Source of the DNA: Spinellus fusiger
Taxonomy: Eukaryota; Mucoromycota; Mucoromycetes; Mucorales; Phycomycetaceae
Assembly (NCBI GenBank): GCA_025094145.1
Contig: JALLLS010000030.1
Coordinates: 62,001-126,000, forward strand
Direction: 5' to 3'
DNA length: 64,000 nucleotides
The translations under genes were made by a program, and so were the position numbers. The notes beneath the pieces were generated by a model. It ran no database searches and was not told the DNA's origin. It saw only the letters and a list, made by a program, of their open reading frames with translations. Position 1 is the stretch's first letter. Each line of letters starts with the position of its first letter. Shown one piece after another: positions 44,471-55,400 of the stretch.

Positions 44471-45858
44471 CAGTGTTTGGCAAAATAACTATAATCTTTT
44501 TTTGTATTCCGATATTTATTTTGCTCAAAAAAGTTTATTCTTTACTCATTCCTCATTTCTTCTTTTTTCACTATAACATCTAATATGTCTAACACCATCG
44601 AACAACTCAACAAACCTATTGGAAACAAGAAGAAGAATATTGATGATTTTACTCTTAAACTAATTGTTCACGAGGCCACTGTAGATGGCACCAGACAAGT
44701 AGACAATGCAGCCATGTTTGGCATTAGTAAGCCCACTATCAGTCTGATTATAAAGAGATACAAGGAAACTGGCTGTTTCAAAGCAGGAAGGAGCTCTGGG
44801 CGTAAGCCTATTCTGACGGAGAGGGACGAGAGGGAAATTTCTCGAGAAGTAGTAAGGGACTCCTTCCAAAGTATGAAAGTGCTTCATAAGGGAATGGCCA
44901 CCCAAGTCTCAATGAGAACATTTCAGAAAATGATAAAGAAGATTGGCCTGTCTTCTAACAATGTTATCAACAAGCCTGATATTATCAATAAAAACAAGAA
45001 AATGAGGCCTGTTTAGGCCAAGGCTTACCTCCACTGAACTGAGGAAGACTGGAGGGCAGTTATCTGGTCTGATAAGTCAAAGTACCAGTTGATGAGTAAC
45101 AGTCACCGTACCAGAGTGGTGTATAGGAAGAAGGAGAGTCTTTTTCCCAAGAACATTTATCCAAAAATAAAAAATAAAAGAAAAGAAAAAAGAAAAGAAA
45201 AGAGGTTTGGTAGTGGTTTAGGGTTCTTTTCTCTCGTAAAGGTGTTGGTAGACTTGCTGTGGTGGAGATATCCATCAATAGTGCCAAATACACTAGTGTT
45301 TTAGAGAAGACCTATTACTCCAAACTGGCTTGTCTTGTCGGCACTGAATCCAGTGGTAGGCTGTGTTCTTCAAGAGGACAATGCCAGTTGCCATACTAGT
45401 AAGGAGACTAGGAAATGGAAGGATGAGAGGAGGATTACCATGATGGAGAGATGGCTCTCTCAGAGCCCTGATCTGAACCCAATTGAGCATTTTTGGGAGG
45501 AGCTGGACAGAGTAGTCCGCAAGAATATGACCCCAGCAAGCACCCTCCAATATTTGAAGGCTCTCTTGGTCCAAGAATGAGATAAAATCCCCAAGGAAGT
45601 TACCAACAACCTCATCAATAGCATGTATCGGAGATTTAGGGCTGTTATAGAGACCAAGGGTGGAAACCTTTAATATTTGGTGTTTTCACCCAATAAACTT
45701 GTATTTATTACCCTGTTGACCTTCTTTATACTTCATCCAATTTTCAAGTCTCTACTGTGTGTGTTTAATGTGTGTTTTTATGACAAACAATAAGTATTTC
45801 CCTATACAAGAATCATATTGGAAAATGAAAAGAATTATATGGTTTACACCGGACACTG
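44471..45858 (+). mobile_element. Tc1/mariner family D element, 1,388 bp, decayed transposase
   Basis: TA-flanked with terminal repeats CAGTGTTTGGCAAAATAACT (left) and CAGTGTCCGGTGTAAACCAT (right, reverse complement). The plus-strand transposase starts at 44585 with an open frame of 143 codons (helix-turn-helix: DNAAMFGISKPTISLIIKRY, then GRSSGRKPILTERDE). It continues through a stop into TEEDWRAVIWSDKSKYQLMS (first Asp), an A/G-rich simple-sequence insertion at 45170-45205, then VLQEDNASCHTSKET (second Asp) and SQSPDLNPIEHFWEELDRVV (Glu), and ends near 45672 with RAVIETKGGNL. Catalytic residues persist, but stops and a frameshift around the insertion make it inactive. Confidence 0.88.
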
Positions 45859-46074
45859 TATGTTTCTTTCAAGGCCAAGGCCACAGTCACCAGCCTTCCC
45901 CCCACCCTTGAAAAAGAAGCCCTCCAGGCATTTGGGTCTAGCTCATTCATGGAAGGAGTCGAGAGAGACAATCAACACATATAACAACACATATAAATAG
46001 ACCAATCTTTGCTCTATTGAAAGCTTATGAGATTCGTCCCAAACTAATGTCTATGTCTGTATTGTCATTTACCA

Positions 46075-46310
46075 CCATCCCTTATTTTTCTTCATTTTTT
46101 CCTCATTTAAAGTTTTATATTCTCTTATTCTTCTATTTCTTTTTTTTTCTTGAATTTTTTTCCCACTTTTGTATTTGAAGTGTTTATAAGTATATCTTTA
46201 ATTGATCAAAAGTTCTCATAGAGTGGCTAACATGTTCAATGCACTAATAGCAACTAATCCAATAATAATAATAATAAATACTTTGAACTGTACATAAACA
46301 ATTACACCAT
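46075..46310 (-). repeat. Dispersed repeat family R1, fragment (copy 4)
   Basis: Reverse complement shares TACAGTTCAAAGTATTT, an ATTGGATTAGT...GCATTGAACATGTTAGCCAC block and the A-rich middle with copies 1 and 3. The right coding-like block is missing. Confidence 0.55.
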
Positions 46311-47639
46311 TCTATGGCTCAGAATACAAATGGAGTAAAATAAGTGGGAGAAATACTGCATAGTAAATGCTGACTTAATAATGGTACATTTGTAATAAAC
46401 TATCTCAATGGATGTTAGTCCAAAAATACAATAGAGAAATCAAGGTTTGATAATCAAGTATTACTATAAATGTGGTAATCTCAAGAAGAATAGCAATTAA
46501 GAATGTCGATGCTCAAAACAGAACAATAAGAAAGATAACGCAAAAAGAAATGCAATTCTCCAAAGAGGAAATGAAAAAAAAACACCGAAAAAGGAAAGAG
46601 AAGTTCAAGGATTCGAGACACATCATGGTTCAGTGCCGAACAAAAAAAATAGTGCAGCCCGTTCTGCTTCTTGGTGGCTGAGGCCGAGAAGTCCACACAT
46701 ACCGTGTTAGCTCAAAGATATCAGAAAGAGAAGGTAGATCTACTGCTAATAGTGTTTACATAAAAGTACTTTAGTTCTCGGTCCATACACTTCTTATATT
46801 TAATCTATAATAAAATACCAACGCCTTAACACACTGTTTATATTAACTGTAAAAACATAACTCTGATAAACATTTGTTCGAGTTATGAGGACTATCAATC
46901 ATGGCCCAGTATGAAGGACCAAGTGGCTATTAGCTCATTATTCAATAGGTCTATGATGAAGACAGTCATCACATCTTAATACATAGCACCCACAAAAGCC
47001 TCTTTGATAATTCAAGATGAAGACTATTCTTTTAAAAGGATTGATTTCTTCAGTCTACCTTTTGTGAATGACTAAAGCTGTTCTATTATATCTTATTTAA
47101 TGTTCATTATAAAATTGAGTTTTTAAAAATATCTCAATTTCATTTTTCATTTTCTGTATCAATCTCCTTTCAATCCGCTCTGAGATAGTGGTGTGACTAT
47201 TCCATCTTCTTGGATGTTTGGTAAAGACACCATTAGCATTGACAAGTAGGGAAGACTCCATATCATAAGAACAGTAGTATAAGAGTGTAGTTTTTCTACT
47301 TTTTTTTAATAATAATAATAATAAAGACCTTGAGTCGAGCAGTTATCTGTAGTAAAGACAGGTACACTAGGCTTTGTAGACTAAGATAGTGGGTTGCTTC
47401 CAGTTTCCAACTTGTTTTCTTTGTGTTCCTACCCTTTACATTAGTTTCTTTTCTGGTATTTCCTACATCTCTTCTCCCTTTCCTCTTCTACCTCGCACTG
47501 TCAAGGACATTTCCAAAATCCTTTTATTTCTGCTTATATACTGTGCCAGTAGCCAGCCCCTCAAGGCTCTACGTGTCCCTGATTGATTTACAAGTGCCCA
47601 ACATTACGCTGTGTTGGAATCTTTGAATTTATTTTGTTT
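46311..47639. other. Intergenic, no feature recognised
   Basis: AT-rich 1.3 kb. Short open frames at 46472-46681 and 47389-47626 have no recognisable content. Confidence 0.4.
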
Positions 47640-48033
47640 TGTGATATAGCTTCGGCTATAGTATGGATAGTCGACGCTTTGCCATGCATGCACAGTGTTG
47701 GGGGTGCATGAGATAAAAGTAGACATAGCTAACAACACAAGGAAAACAGTGTATAAAAACCACATTAATTGAACATTCAATAAAGAATCAACCTTTTTGT
47801 TAACGTTAAGTATCGTTGGAACTATTGAGAGAAGCAAGAATTGCTTAAAGAATAGTTGCCTAGTTACCAGTTGTGCTCAAATCGTGTGTCGTATCCCCGC
47901 CCCCTTACCCCTTGGATTCTCTTTTGCTATACTTTGTGTCAAAACTCTATTTCGTCGTCCCTGCTAGAGATCGAACTACTACCAATTCATCTCTCTAGTA
48001 GTCCTGTTGATAACCTTAGTGCCCTTTATTACA
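47640..48033 (+). repeat. Solo LTR, 394 bp
   Basis: Starts TGTGATATAGCTTCGGCTAT, where GATATAGC and GCTATA form a small palindrome, and ends TTTATTACA. It is flanked by a perfect 4-bp duplication, GTTT. Opposite orientation to the copy at 42829-43221, so the two do not bound one element. Confidence 0.87.
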
Positions 48034-48578
48034 GTTTCAATATTTTCTGAAAATAGTGTATAGTATCACAAGTAAAAGAGTGTTTTGTTTAAGGAAACAC
48101 ATTAAGGGAAGGAGTGTTACATGTGTATTTTATAATAGTGTTATCGAGCCATTTGTCTTATATCAGTTATGCCTTGGAAGATACAATTAGTTTCCAGTAA
48201 TAACATAAAGTCCTTAAAAATAACTTAACTAATTGGCATATATTTTGTTTACTGGTGTCTCGAACAATAAAACAACTCTAATAGTATATCAATAGCCTAT
48301 TCTCTACAAAAATTATCCCACCAGTACATAGTGCGTCACAGTGAAAATAAACGTGACAGTACACGTGTTGGAAGCATTAGATGTACACGATCGTTCACGT
48401 AGAAAATATTAGAGTATCGATTAAATGTAGCAGCACAAATACAACTCTATTTCAGAACACACTAAGATGTTTACAGATTAAGGTTTACTGTGAGTTTCTG
48501 TTTCGCCTTCAAAGTTTTACTTATTAATTAATTATTTTATTTTATTTTATTGATTTCACTTTCACTTTCACTTTTGTT
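48034..48578. other. Intergenic, promoter side of acyl-CoA synthetase
   Basis: Upstream region of the acyl-CoA synthetase gene. CACTTT repeats (TTTCACTTTCACTTTCACTT) directly precede the start codon and are probably in the 5' UTR. No other feature. Confidence 0.5.
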
Positions 48579-50870
48579 ATGCCTGAAAAAGATACAACAC
48601 CATCTTCTCTTCAGATTGCAAGAAGAAGACTCGAGAGAATATCCTCTCAGGTGTCTGTAACTAAACCCAAAGGCGCTACATTTTGCAATGAATCTTGTAA
48701 GTATCAGGTGTTTATTGAAGATGTTTATCAGTGACTGATTTCTTGCGTGCTATTGTTACAGTACAATTTCAACGCAAACAAGGAAGCCCACCCCATTCCT
48801 CACAACTCACGCCTACGCTCTTCCTTTTAAAAAGCTGTCTACTGTATAAGAATAAAACGGCCATCATCTATCGCCATCGTTCGTATACATACCAGACATT
48901 AGCCACCCGAGTCCATCAGCTGGCAAATGCTTTGATAGACAACTATGGGATCCAGGTCAAGGACCGAGTGGGAATTCTCTGCCAAAACATTCCTGCAGCC
49001 ATGGATGCTAATTATGGAGTGCCTTGTTCTGGAGGTGTTCTGGTGCCTATCAATACACGTCTGGCATCGGATGAAATTGAATACATCATCGATCACTCAG
49101 GCGTCTCAATTCTCATAATACAGGACGAGTTTTGGGAAAAGCTCACTGATAAAATAAAAGCCACAGTGAAACTCATCAGGGTATCCGATGCAGATGATGT
49201 CAGCACAGATCCTTATGAGCAGTTATTAATGAATAGCTCCTGCAGTCGTTCATGGCAGCAATTGCCTCTATTAGAAGATGAAAATGACTTGTTTTCAATC
49301 AATTATACGTCTGGCTCTACGGGTAGACCCAAAGGAGTTATGGTCACACATAGAGGTGTTTACCTTTCATCTGTATCAGTGGTGATTAACGCTGGGATTA
49401 CATCAGAGAGTATTTATTTGTGGACTCTTCCCATGTTTCACTGTAATGGTGTGTAGATGGTCAGTTATGTTTTTAATAGTGATTAACAAGTGTGTGCCTT
49501 ATAGGATGGTCCTTTCCTTGGGCATTAGTCCTGGCAGGAAGTAGGTGGAAATTAATGAGAACTACTATTCATCGAAGCTTATACTTTATTTTAAACAGGC
49601 ACTCAGATCATGTTGAGCAAAATGGACTATGATAATATATGGTATCTGATGGTAGAGAAGGGTGTGACGCATTATGCAGGAGCTCCCACCGTACAGAATG
49701 AAATATGTAGCCACCCCAATGCACAGAGATTAAAAAATCCTGTTAAAGCCTATAGTGGTGGTAAGTATGCCCATAGTAAATATAAATATATATTTATAGA
49801 TACAAAACTTTGTCACTCAATTAAGGTTTTTTTATAGGATCAGCATTGTCTGGCACACAAATTCGTAGAATGTTTGCATTAAACATTCAACCTATTCATA
49901 TTTATGGACTCACAGAGACTTATGGACCAACAGTAATAGGCTACACTCCTATTTTATTACAAGATGTCCCGGAGAATGAAAGAGAGGCATATTATGCCCG
50001 TCAAGGCTTTTCTACTGTAATCACTGATAATCTCCGAGTCTTGAATCGCAACACAGCCAAGGATGTTGTGCCTGATGGAAAAGAGATCGGTGAAATCTGT
50101 TTCACAGGAAATCTAACCATGATCGGGTATTACAATGACCCAGTAGAAACAGAAAAAGCATTTAGACATGGTGTATTCTGGTCGGGGGATCTGGCAATAC
50201 GACATCCAGATGGTGCTATTGAAGTGATGGATCGTAGTAAGGATATCATAATCTCTGGAGGTGAAAATATCAGTTCAATTGAGGTGGAAGGTGTAATTTT
50301 AAGAATGAATCAAGTAATGGAATGGTAAGACCTCATTGTTGATACCTCATTCATCTGTATTGTGTGTTTTAGTGCAGTTGTCGGTCGTCCTGATGAGAAG
50401 TGGGGGGAAGTACCACACGCCTTTGTTATCCTTAGAAAAGGAAAAATACTAGAGGAGAAAGATATTGTTGAACATTGTCAACAGTTTCTGGCTAGATTCA
50501 AGGTAGATTGAGTTGGGAGCATATAACGCAAGTTGGGAGCAGTCGACTCTAGAATATTTAATGGACTTTTTCTTTTTACTCTATTAGTGCCCTAAAACTG
50601 TTACCTTTATCGATACTTTGCCAAAGACAGCGTAAGAATGAATTAGTAGCTTAAAACAACTAACTAAAATGAGGCTAATCCAACAATTTTTTTTTTAAAT
50701 TTATATATACATCTTTACTAACAAAGTACCGGTAAGTTTGAGAAGCATTAATCTATAGATATATGACCGTGACACATAATATTTTGATGCTGATTTATTT
50801 TATAGGAAAAACTCAAAAATTCTTATTGAAAAAAGAGTTTTGGAAGAATATTAAAAAAGGAATCAACTAA
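48579..50870 (+). CDS. AMP-dependent acyl-CoA synthetase/ligase
   Basis: Adenylate-forming enzyme that activates a carboxylic acid (probably a fatty acid) to its CoA thioester. Nine exons give 577 residues: 48579-48696, 48762-49448, 49505-49540, 49599-49760, 49838-50324, 50373-50502, 50588-50631, 50727-50731 and 50806-50870; every phase agrees. Core motifs: INYTSGSTGRPKGVMVTHRG (A3), YGLTETYGP (A5), WSGDLAIRHPDG (A7), MDRSKDIIISGGENISSIEV (A8) and LPKTATGKTQKFLLKKEFW (A10, with the catalytic Lys). Exon 8 is only 5 nt and is needed to build the T-A-T-G-K motif. The closest type is the medium/long-chain acyl-CoA synthetase group. The C-terminus GIN is not a peroxisomal PTS1 signal. Substrate not determinable from sequence. 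Confidence 0.94.
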
Positions 50871-50985
50871 GGCTCAAGTGCTTCTTCATTTATACTAAGA
50901 ATAAAGCCAATAATAAATAGGTTATTAAAATAAAGACGTATATAAAAGTTGTTTTTATTTATTCTCATCACTATTAACACTTATA

Positions 50986-52325
50986 CAGCCACACAAAATT
51001 AGAAACTATACGACCCCATAATTTATACATTTTTAAACATGATTCTTCTTCTTTTTACTACAGAATCATATTCCATTAAGCAATCTCAAATGTCAAACGC
51101 AGAATCCTCAACTAGATACTCTAGAGTTTATGATAAGCTTGAAGAAAGAGAGTACTGGGGTGTTTGCTGGCTTAAAAAAGAAAATTACTCGATGGGTAGC
51201 ATTTCAAAGGTCATTGGCATTAGCAAGTCTACTGCCCAAAATATTATTAGTAGAATCAAGACTACTGATACACCTCTACCAAATCCTAGTTCTGGTGAAC
51301 CAAAAAAACTTAAAGAGAGAGACCTCAGACGACTTGAGGCCATTCTAAGAGGCAACCCATTTGCCTCCTATAACTATATAAATTTGGAACTTAAGGCACA
51401 TGAGATAATCATCTGTAGAGCAATACTCATCAAATACATATACCAGGTTGGGTTTTTTTCCTACTTAGTAGCACACAAGCCAAGGTTTTCTGAAGAAAAA
51501 ACATGAAGAAAAGACTTCGTTGGGCGAAGGAACAGATCAATTGGTCCCCTGAAGACTGGAAACGCGTTGTATGGTCTGATGAGTCACAGTTTGAAGTAGA
51601 GGGTTACCAGGGAGGGGCCAGAGTGATTCTAAAGATTGGAGAAAGATACAAGGCTGCTCATAGTGTTCCAAAAACGAAGTTTGTTGGTGGTGGGGTTATG
51701 ATCTGGAGCTGTTTCTGGGCGGGTGAATTTGGGCCTTTGGTCTTTGTTAATGGCAGTGTAAATCAGGACGTATATGTCAACATTTTGGCAGGAGAACTTC
51801 TGCCATGGTTCATTGAATTGAATGAGAATGAGGATAAGGACTTTATATTCCAAGAAGCTGGAGCTAGCTGCCATACAAGTGGCTATACAACATGGTGGAA
51901 AAACACACATGCGATCAGGCATTTTGATTACTGGCCTGCCCAAAGTCCTGATCTCAACCCCATCGAACATCTCTGGAGCTGTCTTGATAAGCTTATTGAT
52001 AACAAGAGGGTCGGTATCAAAAGTATCGATGAACTCAAGACAGCTTTAGAAGAAGCTTGGGAAAATATCCACGTCGATCTTGCCGAATGTCTAGTTGGCT
52101 CAATGAAGGATCGCTGCCAGGCAGTTATTGATGCCAGAGGTGGCCCAACAAAATATTAGATAAAAACTTTTTATATACATTAATATAAAAAATATGTTAA
52201 CTTTGTGTTGAATTTGAAGTCATTAGTATGTGTTTTGAGGTCTCAGTCTTTTTATCCGTAAAGTATGTTTTTTTTTCATGATTTCAAAAAATAAAAATCG
52301 TATACTTTCTAATGATGTGTGGCTG
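50986..52325 (+). mobile_element. Tc1/mariner family C element, 1,340 bp, nearly intact
   Basis: TA-flanked with termini CAGCCACACAAAATTAGAAA and (reverse complement of the right end) CAGCCACACATCATTAGAAA. It lies 115 bp after the acyl-CoA synthetase stop. The transposase is split into two overlapping frames. 51039-51506 holds the N-terminal helix-turn-helix (MGSISKVIGISKSTAQNIIS; probable start at 51090, MSNAESST). 51503-52159 holds the catalytic domain. Joining needs a -1 shift at a run of six A (51495-51500), most simply a one-base deletion. First Asp (VVWSDESQFEVEG) and Glu (SPDLNPIEHLWSCLDKLI) are intact, but the second Asp is Ala (FQEAGASCHTSG in place of the usual Q-D-N). Hence probably inactive despite its good preservation. 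Confidence 0.93.
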
Positions 52326-52463
52326 TATCACCATCCAAATAAAGCATCTATTTAACTAAAGCAAAGCTTCATGGAAAGTAATAATAAATTCTTATTAAGG
52401 CCTATTAACAGTATCTATAATATTAATATAACACTAAATAATAATTTGCCAATTAGTCTGATT

Positions 52464-55400
52464 TTATGAATATAAAATAGGCGAGTTGGTGTTATACATA
52501 TGTTTGTTAGATGTTTCTGCCCAAAGGAATTGACACAAATCCCTTCCAAGATTTGCAATTTGCTCTCTCTCTGGTTCTCGACTTTTCTTTTTGTTTATCT
52601 TGGGTTCTCGGCTCACTACCCACCCTTCTATCATGCTATGCTGATTCAATTGTAAATGAATCATAAAATCCATGTATCTTGCACTATACAATAGTACATG
52701 GCGGTAGTCTTTTTCATAAATCTCTTTGATGCTACCTCCTTTTGTTTCTACTATACTATCCAGTGCATTATTCCAATCAATCTTCAGCTGGAATAGCTTC
52801 CTGATATTTCTGTCAATCTCTGTGATACTTATTCTTTCAAATTTTCTGATAAGTTTCATGATTTCAGTGTATTCTTCTGATATACCACCGGAACTTGTTG
52901 GGTTGTTTAGTTTGGTGTGATAGAGTTTCCTCCAATCATCCGATCTTTTACAGTAAAAAGTTACCTAGAGTGATTGATAATATAAACACAGAGTACTTCT
53001 TTATCCATGTTTTTGTGATTTGTCTTACCTCTGAGACAATTCTATCAATTCTGTAGCGAGCATTTTGTACAATTTCATCCAAGGAATGAAGGGGTTTTAT
53101 GCAATCTATTCCTTGAAGAATATCATAAGAGTTCTTTTCTTGATTTTGTTCATCTTTAGTGTTGTCCATACTGTCTTTTTGGTAGACAACCAAGATAAAA
53201 TACTCAAGAAGTATTTTTGCAGAAATTGTTGGTTGAGTCTTGACTGGAGAATCGACATGGCTATAAGCAACTGCTTCACTTGCAGGGCAAATGATAAGTG
53301 TATATCTCCAATTCGATGTTGGGTCCTCGAATTTAGGTGAGAAGTCCAGAGTGCTGCCTGAAACTGATACACCTACAACCACACGATCTTTTGTCACATT
53401 CGAGAGTCCGTGTAGTAGGGAGTTACGAATAAGACACCCGAAAAATAAACCTGCAGAAGTATCTGACTCGAATTCATAAAATCCATGAATAATTCGATTC
53501 TTTGAATGCAGTGCTGGTGTCATATTCAATACTGAGAAATTACGAATAATATTCAATATATCCAAATCATTGGGTAGTGTATCTCGTGGTGCATCCAGTG
53601 TTCTTTGTGCATGTCTTAAATGAAAGTCGTAGATAAAAGAGTTAATGCGTATTAGTTGCCTAAACTTCTCTGTTTTTTCTGAGAATCTATCCATCTGTGT
53701 CACTGTGTTTTTCAAGAGCCTTTGATTAGATCGATTACATTCATCAAGATCAATCTGTCTGTGAAGTGAATAAATTGTCACTGATACAAAGTTAGATGTT
53801 AGGCTGATTTCGCACATAATGAATCCTCCATCTAAAATACGTAAAAAGTAGGTTGAAGGATATTCAATAGACATGTTTTTAGCCACAGTGAAAAGTGAAG
53901 AGTTTAAATGAGTGTTGAGATGGCTATCCGATTGGTCAAAATCAATGAGTTGCATATCTGCTCCCAAATACTTTGCATATTCGCTCATCAAATAGTTTGC
54001 CATGTCGTTATACCAGGTTACCACCCTTTTCTTATTCAAAGACTCTTTTTCACAAGAACTCCATATCTCCTCTGGATCACTGAAAAGTAAAGGTGTACGG
54101 CAAAAATGAATTACTCTTGATGAACGTAATATCATATTAACATCACACGGAGACATTTTATCAGAAAGCTCGATATTCAAATTCAATCCAGTACAGTACT
54201 TTCTCCACTCTTTGTGGATTTTTAATGCCTTTTGATGGACGGCATGAGCCCTGCTTTTCTTTAGGTATGCCTCCAAAAATGTTTGGCCATACTTCCGAAG
54301 CAAATCATGGTCTCTTTCTATTGGAATACCAGCCACAGAGCCAGCTACCATGTCCTTAAGTACGTAATCCAATTCATGAGGTGTTTTGGGAGATGGTTGT
54401 AAGTCCTTTGAATTTTCTACATCAAAATCCACATGCTTTAAATTCGCAGAGCTATTATCATTTTTCAAGCTTTCTGAAATATCCTTGGGTGCAATTGTCG
54501 AATAGGCAATCATTTCTTTGAGACAGAAGATGTCAGGCACTGTTATATTGGTTCCAGTGTATTTGCGTGGTGGCTTTATTAGTGGAATTCCATTATTTCT
54601 ACTAGAGAGGTCTACATGCCTAGGCTTCTTTGTTTGCAATGGAGACGATACATGACCAGAAGGTGTATTTGATGAAGAATGAGTGCCACTATACAATCCT
54701 ATCGCTGGATTTAATGAAATGGTGTTATCAAAAGACTTGTATTGTTCGAGTGTAGATCCAATTGATTCTTGGTGATGAAAAAGACCCATTTTTTGATGTA
54801 GAATGTTTGATAAGATACTACATCTGGCTTCCTGACGCGCAGACATGTGTATTATTCCTTTCAAAAAGTCCAGGCTTATTGATTCAGGCCAGTTATAAGT
54901 GTACACAGAGAGACACTTGGCATCGATTGTCATAATAAGAAAGCATTGTTTTAGTGGATCTGCCTTTTCAAACTCATGTGATTTGTTGAAACCTCCAGAG
55001 ATAGATCTTGATCCACTGGAGACTCTAGAATGGTCGTTTATGCTTATTTCATCCACTCTACTAAATCTCCTATTAGCATTCATTCCTGTTATAGATGATG
55101 TTGTTGAGCTTCTTCTCGAGTAGTCAGCATAGTTAACATATTCACTTGTACCACTTCTTCGTTGAATTCCCTCATGAAATTTAGCGTTACTACCTAGTCG
55201 TTCAACAAGATCATTGAGCCCACTAATAGCAACCAACTGAATGTTGCTTTGCAGCATTTGTCTTTGACTTAACAGTGAGCTCTTATATAGTTCCCATTTC
55301 TTATCAGTCTCTTGATTCTTCTCATAGAATATATCGTTTTGTAAAGAGGTCCATGCTACTGTCGGCTTTAAGTTTATATCTAACTTGCATAATTCAGAAT

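Noticed and set aside
47389..47626. Hydrophobic open frames as a small membrane protein
   Set aside because: Two overlapping frames with similar hydrophobicity caused by T/C-rich DNA; no conserved content.
42829..48033. One LTR retrotransposon bounded by the two LTRs
   Set aside because: The LTRs are in opposite orientation, and the interval holds Tc1 and R1 elements but no gag or pol.
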